The notes below the pieces were generated by a model, which had not been told where the DNA came from, made no database searches, and was given only the letters and a program-made list of their open reading frames with translations. This document shows positions 47,295 through 56,704 of a stretch of 64,000 nucleotides of DNA, one piece after another. The position numbers and the translations under genes were made by a program. This DNA is from Atrina japonica (taxonomy: Eukaryota; Mollusca; Bivalvia; Pterioida; Pinnidae): positions 52,501 to 116,500 of the forward strand of contig BROG01000446.1 of NCBI GenBank assembly GCA_030159075.1, given 5' to 3'. Position 1 is the first letter of the stretch, and every line of letters begins with the position of its first letter.

Positions 47295-47733
47295 TTCAAC
47301 CCCATATTTGATACATGTATACATCCTAAGAAGGCAGAGTGTCGCATACAAAAGTTACGCTCCTAGCTCCGTGATTTTTTGAATTACTCCCCTTTTTTTA
47401 TTTTATTTGTCCGAGCTAACTACCTAATTTCTTCACGTAGGCTCCCCATATTTGGTATAGGTATTCATCTCAAGGAAATGGAATGTCGCATATAAAAATT
47501 GTGATCCTATCAACCTTATTTTGAAGGTTACTCCCCTTTGTAGATTTTTGCCCAGGACATATCTAATTTATTTCTTCACGTAAACCCATATTTGGTACAG
47601 GCATATATCCGAAAAAGAAGGAATGTCGCATACAAAAATTGTGATCGTACCAACCTTATTTTGAGGGTTACTCCCTTTTGTTTATTTTATGTGTCCGTGT
47701 CATACCCTAGTTATGTCTTCACCAAGGCTCCCC
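47295..47733. repeat. Tandem repeat, unit about 140 bp (left part)
   Basis: CCCCATATTTG(G/A)TA recurs at about 47302, 47445 and 47583, each followed by ATACATC, a GAATGTCGCATA word and TTACTCCCCTTTT. A fourth unit starts at 47726 but is interrupted by the foldback element. Confidence 0.8.
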
Positions 47734-48751
47734 ATTTTACCTTTTAATACCAGTTAGTGATATCACTCTTTCGAATAGGTAATATCACCCATTCGAATAG
47801 GTGATATCACTTATGCGAATGCGTGATATCACCTATTCGAATGAAATATATCACCTGTTCAAATGAATGAGTGATATCACCTACTCGAATAAGTGATATC
47901 ACCTATTCGAATAGGTGATATCACTTATGAATCAATGCCAATGAAAGCTCCCTACACATAAATAAAATATAATCCTGGGTCTAACAAAAATATGATTTGT
48001 GTCATCTTGGGCATTGTAATTTTTTTTTTTTTTTTTTTTGTTTCCTTACATTTGGTCCAAAGAATTATATAGGGTGTTCAACCACTTTTAAAACAATATT
48101 GTGCGGAAATCGGACCCTAGTTCAAAATGGCAGGAGTAGGCGGTATGGTTTCGGTGGCTCTGCTTTGAATGCTGATCACCGTCCAAATCCTACAACAAAC
48201 ACGGGAGATGATTCCGATTCTGCATCGCTGCGCCTTTATCACGATAACGTAATATCGTCCTTTGCGCTTTGTTTTTCCATAGATATAGGCTTAGTGATAT
48301 TCACTGCAGATCTACATTTATGGAAGAAATGGCGAGCATAAGGTTTTTACTGTTTCCAAATTTGAATAAGTGATATCACTCATTCGAATGAGTGATATCA
48401 CTTATTCGTTTTGTAAAGTGATATCACTTATTCGGATAGGTGATATCACCTATGAAACCGTATAAAGTGATATCTCCTATTTGAAAGAGTGATATCACTT
48501 ATACGAATAGGTGATATCACTGATTCGTTTTTATAACTGATATCACTTATTCGTATAAGTGATATCACTCTTTCGAATAGTTGATATCACTCTTTCAAAT
48601 AGGAGATATCACTTATTCGAATAGGTGATATCACTTATTCGGTATTCCAATGAGTGATATCACCCATTCGAATAGGTGATATCACTTATTGAATAAGTGA
48701 TATCACCTATTCGAAAGAGTGATATCACTAACTGGTATTAAAAAGTAAAAC
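47734..48751. mobile_element. Foldback element FB1 with GTGATATCAC arrays
   Basis: Ends are inverted repeats: ATTTTACCTTTTAATACCAG on the left against GTTTTACTTTTTAATACCAG read inward from the right. Both continue into TTAGTGATATCACTCTTTCG. The arms (47755-47930 and 48360-48735) are arrays of self-complementary units of about 20 bp, such as GAATAGGTGATATCACCTAT; I count 18 exact GTGATATCAC words, six left and twelve right. Flanks GGCTCCCC (47726-47733) and GGCGCCCC (48752-48759) form a plausible 8-bp target duplication with one mismatch. The 400-bp core contains a T-run and a 114-codon frame (47997-48341) without a recognised domain. No transposase is present. Confidence 0.85.
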
Positions 48752-48759
48752 GGCGCCCC

Positions 48760-49010
48760 TTACAAGTATACATCGTAAGTACCTGTGATGAAGATAGCTA
48801 AATATATACCAAATTTAGGGAATACAGTTGAAGAAATGAGAAAGATATGGACCGGCCAATAGGACAAAAATTGTACAAACTTTCACTCTTATTTATAGAG
48901 TTATTCCCCTTTGTTTATTTTAATTTACAGGCTACAATTAAGTTATTTTTTCACCTAGGTTCCCCATATTTGGTGGAGGTATACATCCCATACACCAAAG
49001 TGGAAAGTGT
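48760..49010. repeat. Tandem repeat, unit about 140 bp (right part)
   Basis: Continues the array past FB1: TATTCCCCTTTGTTTATTTT and TTCCCCATATTTGGTGGAGG recur here in the same order and orientation. Confidence 0.7.
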
Positions 49011-49534
49011 TGGGTAGAATTATTTCATCTGACAGCGTTTAAAGAAGTTGTTGTTTCTGAAAATATAATATATCAATATTTACTCTCAGAGAAATGATGT
49101 TTCTAGTTCTTTTCTAGATAATGCACTCTGGGGAATGGAGACAAACGTTAATCAGATAAAACAAAAGCTGTACACAAAGCCATTATTTTCTCTAATCCTA
49201 CACAGGGAAGGGTGGAATCACAGCTGCAGCTTCCATACGCCCTTGGTTTGATCTGTTAAGAGTGCATTATACTACAACATAAATGTACGTTTAACCTACT
49301 TGGCAAAAGGTTCCACAGATCTACAACTAGTGTAAATAAGTTAAGATGTTGTTTTATCTCTGTATTTAATATCTATATGCTCGATATCTGGTACAGCCCG
49401 TCACTATATCTCGTCCATCTGTAGACATACGTGATACGAGTTACGCCTCAGCTTCATTTGATATGAGGACTTGAATCGTATTATTGTCTTTGGGTTAATC
49501 AAAGAAATGGTTCGCGTTTAATTAAAAAATAACA

Positions 49535-49537
<3 letters not shown>
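49011..49537. other. Non-coding stretch
   Basis: Nothing recognised. Confidence 0.4.

Positions 49538-49614
<77 letters not shown>
49538..49614. repeat. (TA)n microsatellite
   Basis: Uninterrupted TA run. Confidence 0.97.
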
Positions 49615-49615
<1 letters not shown>

Positions 49616-49915
49616 GTAAATTTTATGCATTGTGTTATTGGTAATTTGAATAATATTCCTGTTTAATCATATCAATTATTTCAATGTATTATTACGTGGT
49701 ACTGATTTCATTTACACGTTGTTGTTTTATCTATATATACAATTGGGTCTCGCATTTAATACCACCTAACTGACTGACTTACAGGGTCATTCTCACTTCT
49801 ACAACTTTTGGAAAATTTATTGCCACCTGTACAACTTTTACAAATTTCACGCTTCTGGCTAATGAGTTGTAATCGTACACAACTCGGGTAAAATTCTGTT
49901 TGTTCAAAAAAACAG

Positions 49916-50066
49916 CTCAGATACCAAAGTATACATCTTTAGGATGTCCAGTACACAGATACAAATCCGGCAAAAGTGGACAAACACAGACCTCTGGAAA
50001 CCAAGAGGTGGGATCAGGTGCCATATAGGAGTAAGCATCCCCTGTCGACCGGTCACACCCGCCCAT
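49916..50066 (-). mobile_element. PLE family 1, solo 3' end (P)
   Basis: Minus strand: GGGTGTGACCGGTCGACAGG, GGATGCTTACTCCTATATGG, CTCTTGGTTTCCAGAGGTCT, GTGTTTGTCC and the end ACTTTGGTATCTGAG. Well preserved. A hammerhead half lies directly upstream on the same strand. Confidence 0.85.
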
Positions 50067-50100
50067 GACCATCGTTTCTGTCAATAAGACAGAGAAAGTA
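50067..50100 (-). ncRNA. Hammerhead half fused to a PLE 3' block (copy 6)
   Basis: Minus strand: GTC-TTAT-TGAC (stem II), AGAAAC core, GATG and the GTC triplet, immediately followed by the PLE 3' block. The 5' half (CTGATGA and one stem I arm) is missing, consistent with truncation. Confidence 0.55.
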
Positions 50101-50515
50101 GTATCATTGAAGTCTGTTCAAAAGTTTTGCCAAAAATTCTTTTTTTTCAGTATTTCAGTTTTCATACTTTATATAGTTTCTTAATTCATCATTATCTAGC
50201 TTGTAATATTTTAATAAAGTATGATTAAATGTTAGACGTGTTATCAATAAAATATCATTTGTACTATCCAGCTTGTTAAGCCAAGTAAATTATAGGTTGT
50301 TACAACTGATTACTGGGGGTGCTACAATCATATACGCAATTCCCACTTGTACAACATACTTTTTTACTGAAATTTCTAAAAGTTCAACAAGTGGGAAGAC
50401 ATCAACATCAAGTGGTCGGTTTAATGAGGTGGTCTCTTAAGTGATGTATTTGTATCACTGAATGAGACTGCAAGTTGGTCTGAAATGTAAACGAAGTGGT
50501 CTTTTGAGAGAGGTT

Positions 50516-50519
<4 letters not shown>

Positions 50520-50602
<83 letters not shown>
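50520..50602. repeat. (TA)n microsatellite
   Basis: Uninterrupted TA run. Confidence 0.97.
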
Positions 50603-50611
<9 letters not shown>

Positions 50612-50809
50612 GTCAGCCATATTGGTATGCAGTACGATTGATCTAGACGCATTGTAATGCGGAAGCTCAGTTGATAATTCAAGGTAAAATAATTACATAG
50701 CTATGGTTGAGTGACTACAACAAGTGATGATTAATGTTCTTTTGATCAAGCACTGTTGTGACCCATCTTATCATTATTTTTTTTTTACACTTTCCGCATA
50801 CGGCTTAGG

Positions 50810-50920
50810 TCTGGCTATTTCCAATTTTGTACAAGACAGCAACATAACTGATTTTTGTGGCATTTCCGTTTATGATACAAAAAATACAAAAATAGTTTAT
50901 GGTCTTATTGGGCTTAAAAC
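50810..50920 (+). CDS. Possible exon interrupted by FB2
   Basis: After a pyrimidine-rich stretch and CGGCTTAG (acceptor-like), the frame reads GLAISNFVQDSNITDFCGIS, then VYDTKNTKIVYGLIGLKT up to the FB2 insertion point. Composition is protein-like but I recognise no family. If FB2 is removed, the frame runs only about 15 codons further before a stop. This may be a decayed coding fragment or chance. Confidence 0.2.
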
Positions 50921-51999
50921 TACGAAAGCCGATTAGTATCAAAGAAAGATCTCGTAATGACGAGATACTTATCTCGTTATTACGAGAAAAGATCTCGTAA
51001 TTACGAAATACTTAGGTAGTTATTACGCCTTAAGTATCTCGTAATTACAAGATAATTATATCGTTATTACGAGAAAAGATATCGCTATTACGAGACAGTT
51101 TTCTCGTTATAACGAGAAAATATCTCGTAATTACGAAATAGTTAGGGATAGGAAATTATAGAGACTCGGACTAAAAATGTTAATATTTCGGTCCGACCGG
51201 AAGCATTTTGATTATTATACGACAGCGGTCATAATTCTACAGAAGCGTAATGCTGCCATGTATAAAAATATATAATCCCGAAATTTCGAGATAGCCATTT
51301 GAATGAATTTTAATCTTAAACATTAGTTATTGATCATATAACACTGATTAATTTTACCCAAACATTTGGACAAATATTGCAAAATCTCAAGAAAAAAACA
51401 AGAAAATTTATCATGTGTAATTTACGTTTACTTCAGTTAAAGAGAATTTAGTTTACTCAATTATAACGATCAATTGAATATCGACATAGCCCTTATCTCA
51501 ACCATTGTTGCCAATGAGCAAGACAAATTTGGTCATAAAATTTCATGTTTTTGTTTTTTTATTATCAAAATGTGAACATATTACATATAATGAAACACAC
51601 ACTCAAAATTTCGAATTATTACCCCGAAATTTCGAGTTTTTATATATATTACGAGATAATTAACTATTATTTACTATCCCTACCTATCTCGTAATTGCGA
51701 GATCTTTTCTCGTTATTACGAAAAAACTATCTCGTAATAACAAATCTTTTCTCGCAATAATGACATAATTATCTTGTAATTACGAAATATTTTCTCGTAA
51801 TAACGACATAATTATCTCGTAATTACGAGATAATTATGTCGTAATAATGACGTAAGTATCTCGTAACTACGAGATCTTTTCTCGTAATAACGAGATAAGT
51901 ATCTCGTTATTACGAGATCTTTTCTCGTAATAACGACGTTAATTTCTCGTAATTACGAGATAATTTTATTTTTATCGTTGATACTAATCGGCTTTCGTA
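50921..51999. mobile_element. Foldback element FB2 with CTCGTAATTACGAG arrays
   Basis: Terminal inverted repeats TACGAAAGCCGATTAGTATC at both ends are exact over at least 20 bp. The flanks are TAAAAC on both sides (50915-50920 and 52000-52005), a perfect 6-bp target duplication. Arms (50945-51150 and 51655-51960) are arrays of self-complementary words such as TCTCGTAATTACGAGA and TCTCGTTATTACGAGA. The 500-bp core is AT-rich and has no open frame of note. Non-autonomous. Confidence 0.88.
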
Positions 52000-52318
52000 T
52001 AAAACCGAACTACTTAACCACATAATTACGTGTGGCGTGTGGCAAGGGCTTTGAGTAGTCACGCCGCACGTTAAATCAACTCCAATCATCATCACATAAT
52101 TACCATAACATATTTTAGGTAACGGTGTATAGGCGGGCGTTGCTCTTCTCGGTAGCACCATCGCCTCATTCGTATAACTACAATGTATCTATATTTAGAT
52201 TGAACAGGTCATTCTTTTACGACTGCAATACACTTTGTTTATTTGTGATTGACTGATTAGTTTATTTATCAATTTATTAACTTACTCAATGCAATCATTC
52301 TATTCATATTATCAACAC

Positions 52319-52325
<7 letters not shown>

Positions 52326-52357
<32 letters not shown>
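52326..52357. repeat. (TG)n microsatellite
   Basis: TG run of about 16 units. Confidence 0.95.
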
Positions 52358-52358
<1 letters not shown>

Positions 52359-53084
52359 CCTATCATTCTCTGTTTTTCTTGATTTATTCAGTCTACATTT
52401 ATTTACTATTTAACACCATTATTTACCTATGATTTAGTTTATCACTCTATATAGTCCAACTTGTTGAGTAATGGCTTACAGGGAAGGTTAATTTTATAGG
52501 TCATTAAGATAACACATTGCCCCGATCATTACCATCTGAAACTTTAACTTGTAACCCATTAACCTCGTTCCATATACAAAGTATATGATGCTATGAATAC
52601 AATTATCAAAATTTCAGACTGCGTGTCAAAATTAATTTCTCCTGTTCCTTGTTATATATGTAAGTATACAAACATTTACCAAGTTTTTGTACACATCATT
52701 AATTTCCCTTCCGAACATTCACACTTCACCCTCTACGATCTTACAACATTACAGTAAATGTTAATATGTCGGGAGAATTTCAGATAATTTCATACATTTT
52801 CAAAATTTTATTTCAATTTCGGGGAAATTGGATTCAGTGCAGAGCGAACATTTTTCCCTACTTATTCATCCACACACAGACCCGTTGGAACGGAGTTTAT
52901 GGAGGTGGAGCTACAAAAAGTTAGTATTTTAAGAAACTATTAGTTTTTATAACGATACAGATTAAACCATACATTTTCAACTATTTGGGGTAGACAGCTC
53001 TACCCCACCCTTTCTTCCATTGGGCCTGACACACTGTGTATATATTTAATCAACTGAAGGGTCACAAAAGCAGGGCCTAGGGAA
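52358..53084. other. Non-coding stretch
   Basis: Nothing recognised. Confidence 0.4.
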
Positions 53085-53400
53085 TCAATAACCCTGATAA
53101 ATTCCAAGGTACTAAACCCTGTCAAACTCTTAAGTAAATTGTAATCCTGATAAACCCGAAAGTAAATTGTAATCCTGATATATCCGGCGGTAAATTGTAA
53201 TCCCGATAAATCCGGGGGTAAACTGTAATCCCGATAAATCCGGGAGTAAATTATAATCCTGATAAATCCGAAGGTAAATTGTAATTCTGATACATCCGAA
53301 GGTAAATTATAATGTCGATACATCCGGGGGTAAATTGTAAACCTGATAAATCCGGAGGTGAATTGTAATCTTGATAAAACCGGAGGTAATTCAAAGTTGT
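53085..53400. repeat. Minisatellite, unit about 30 bp
   Basis: About ten units of GGTAAATTGTAATCCTGATA with AATCCGGG, head to tail. Since 30 is a multiple of three, the minus strand stays open with a ten-residue repeat (DLSGLQFT.GYIRI.IYFRVYQDYN). No signal or domain suggests real translation. Confidence 0.9.
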
Positions 53401-55085
53401 AAAAGAAAATGGAACGGAATCAGACACGATAACACTGTAGTACACTGTCATGTTGTAAATTTTGTATTTACACCTCACCCATTAAATTAAAAAAAATACA
53501 ACATAATATGCTTGAACCTCCACAAAGTCTTGGGGAATTTTTATCCATTGCATACTAGACGATAATATCAGATCTGTACTTTTTGGAAAAACCAGCAAAA
53601 AGTGATAACTTGATAATACACACGCCGTTATCCAATTTATAGTGTGTCAAAAGAAATTTACTGGCACTATATTGAGACCGATCAAACTTGTCTGTGCAGG
53701 TCTTGGAACAGGCAAAAGTAACTGTTATAGACAGGTAGCATTTATAAAACGGTTTATTTATTACAAAAAAGTTCACAAAGATTATGCTTGAGATGACCTT
53801 TATATGCAGGTGCCCTTTATACAGAGGTGGTATTTAATGCCATTTGACCGAACTTACCAATTTTATATTTAAATATTCGTCTTTGTACAATTCGAGTTTC
53901 GGATATATCAATAATAAACATGTATTTACTTCAAATTGGAGTAGAAAAACAAGAACTACATATCATGATTATGTCAACAATAACCCCATAGTAGAAAAAA
54001 TACTACTAATTCAGAATAAGCTTTTAAACAGGGTGGGGTCATCACGAAAAGAAGGGATTCTTCTTTCCTGTTCCAAATTCAATAGTGAATTGTGAATGGA
54101 TGACCCAATTTGACTAGCGCTTGCAAGCCTGGCGTGGTCGATGACCTATTTTGACAGTAACAAGCTTAAAATCTCACGACTGCTGTAAAATCGAATAAAA
54201 AACTTCATAACTATTTACAAATCAAAATGGAGGAATCGGGAGGTTACAGAACTTTTTCCCACGAGTTGCATTTCTGACCGACATATATTGACACTAGGTC
54301 GTACCACAAAGTGGAAAACCTCGATATGCTGATAGTATATCTAGTGTATATACACTGTACGTATACGTGCCACTTTTACAGAAGATATAAATGACCGCAA
54401 GGTAATAACTTCTTCAGGTGCATTTCTGCTGTTTATGGCAGATATATTTATCTAAATTACTGGGGTTTCAAGCGTCATATACCTGCTCCGGTGTTCCATT
54501 TATCGGGACCTTTCACATATTAGGTGAATATGATTTTGGTTGAAATGTGGTGTTCCTCAAATTCTACATTCTGTTTCATGAGAAATTCGCATATTTTATA
54601 TGAAAATGTAAACACAACACTTCATAAATGCTTAATAAAAAGTAAATAAAATTCGGAAAATAGTTCAGATATTTCAAAAATTCTGTAAATTGGGTGTATC
54701 TGTAGAAAAAGTAAAAATTAATTCATTTCCAAATGATGGTTATATTTGTTTTACATAATTAATTATGTTTCTTTTTTATTGTTTTAGGTGCTGCAAAGTA
54801 CTTTTCTCTTTTATGAAATTGTTACTAACTTTAAGTAAAGTACAGCAAATTTTGACCCATGCTATGGACTGGCGACAATGCAGTTAGTAATTTTTTACCT
54901 GTCAAGTATATCGCGACATGATTTCTTAAATCATCAGAAAAACCAATGATCTTGACTGTTCGGAACAGTCACTACTCAACAAAATTTTAGTTGCAATCTT
55001 CTGCTGGGAATTGAAACTGGGACATTCGCTTGCGAGCTCGATGTAATTTTTTATGAATCTTATCTCATGAATCTTATGAGTCCGG
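53401..55085. other. Non-coding stretch
   Basis: Segments with ACAGGTAGCATTTATAAAAC and ATATGCAGGTGCCCTTTATA at 53690-53830 resemble the interior of the MITE at 40881 but no ends can be placed. No gene recognised. Confidence 0.4.
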
Positions 55086-55335
55086 AGGGGGCTCCATGGC
55101 CGACGGGTAAGCGTATCGCACTTTAAACCATGAAGTCTCTCACTTCTGATCAGCGAGGATTCGATTCCCGCTGGAACCTAAGCTCATTTTGTGGTGAAGT
55201 TTGCCATTTCACTTCCGAAAGGTCGGTAGTCTCTTCGCGGCTACATTGTTATCAAGTTCTCTCTTCCACCATTAAAACATATCGCCGCCGTGAAATGAAA
55301 CGTAAAACATCAATAAAACAAACAAACAAAACAAT
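55086..55335 (+). mobile_element. tRNA-derived SINE, family S3 (copy 3)
   Basis: GGGGGCTCCATGGCCGACGG with GTAAGCGTATCGCACTTTAAACC, CACTTCTGATCAGCGAGG, B-box-like GATTCGATTCCCGCTGGAACC, ATTTTGTGGTGAAGTTTGCC, TTCTCTCTTCCACCATTAAA and an A-rich (AAAC)n tail. This is the best preserved S3 copy. Confidence 0.85.
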
Positions 55336-55489
55336 GAGCCCGTACAAGATGGATACGGAGAAGATGGTATTACAACTATTTCCACGAATCAGGATGAGAA
55401 ATTCTATGCTCGTTAAATGAGACAATGAATCAAACTCTTTATTCTAATCTTTCACATACACCATTGAATATTACGGGGAATTGAATGTT

Positions 55490-56704
55490 TGAGCCCCATG
55501 TCCGAGCAGTAAAAGCAACGTGCTTGGGTCTAGATCTTTTGCTGGGTATAGTGTCACGGATTCTTTTCTTTCAGCAGTAAAAACTGGCTAGAAAATTGTT
55601 AAGTGTGGCGCAAAACACTTAAAAACAACGGAAAAAAGTATTTACAAAAGTTCCCTTTATACTCGTTACACAATCAGGTTATATTATTGCCATGACTTCC
55701 AACGTGAACCCTTTGTTTACCTCTAAATCTGTATATAGGTCATTTGACAGAGTTTATATCATATATAATTTTGTCGATAATCAGTTTCGTATTGATAAAA
55801 ATTACTCACAAAGAACCTTGATTTCAAATGCTGCGTCAGTTATGAAACTCGATGTGTTTTCATAACTTACTAGGTCGTTTAGGGGTACGGTACCAGGTTA
55901 TCTCTGGTTAATCACCTGTTGATGAATTTACACCAACGAAGACCTACCTGTAATCCGGCTGTAACACCTCTTTACTTTTTCTTACTTTATCGTTTTCCCT
56001 GCCGGTTTGCTTCTGTACAATTCTACATGAAAGAAAATGTAGGATATGTAATTTAGATATTGGAGATGAAATGCATTATAATTATTTTTATTTGTAAAGG
56101 AAAATTGTAGATCCAAGTTTGAAGATTACGAATTCCACATTAGACCAAATGTTTTAAAATTGTATTCTATATTTGCAACAGAAAAGGAAGTCACACTAAT
56201 GAAATTGTGAAAATTCATACAAATTATTAACGAGAGAGCCAATCCTCCAGATTAAACAGTTTACTAATATCAAGGTTTTTCTTTTTCCGTATTTACAAGT
56301 ACATTTAAATGCGCTTACACGTGCGATACAATATTGTAACTATAATTCTTTTAACTTTGTATATTGTCCATGTAGTGAAATGCCACACATGAGAAAAAAA
56401 GAATCAGATTAGAACACACTAATGATCAGGAATAAAACTGAAAAATGTTATAAAATTTCATATTTCATAAACTTATTTAAATATTGTTTATCTAAAATAA
56501 TAATTGTTTATTATGATTTTTAATTAGTACATGTATTACGATCAATCAATCTGTCATTTTAAGCATCTTCATCAATGAGTAAGGCTATTAAGTCTGACAT
56601 AGATAAATACAAGACTTGTTTGTATCTTGATTGATTTGAGGGTTGCACACTTTAATCTATTCTGTTTTAATTTATTTTTAAATACCTGTCGTCTACTTAG
56701 AGCG
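55490..56704 (+). repeat. Left-edge unit of the 1.25-kb array, diverged
   Basis: First, partial unit. Its left 150 bp are more SINE-like than in inner units (TTCAGCAGTAAAAACTGGCT, TTAAGTGTGGCGCAAAACAC). From about 55890 it matches the inner units closely (TACCTGTAATCCGGCTGTAA). Confidence 0.7.

Noticed and set aside
47740..48740. CRISPR-like array of regularly spaced short palindromes
   Set aside because: The spacers are themselves repeats, the arms are inverted, there are no cas genes, and the host is a eukaryote; foldback architecture explains it.
55130..55420. 96-codon frame
   Set aside because: It lies within the S3 SINE and its A-rich tail.
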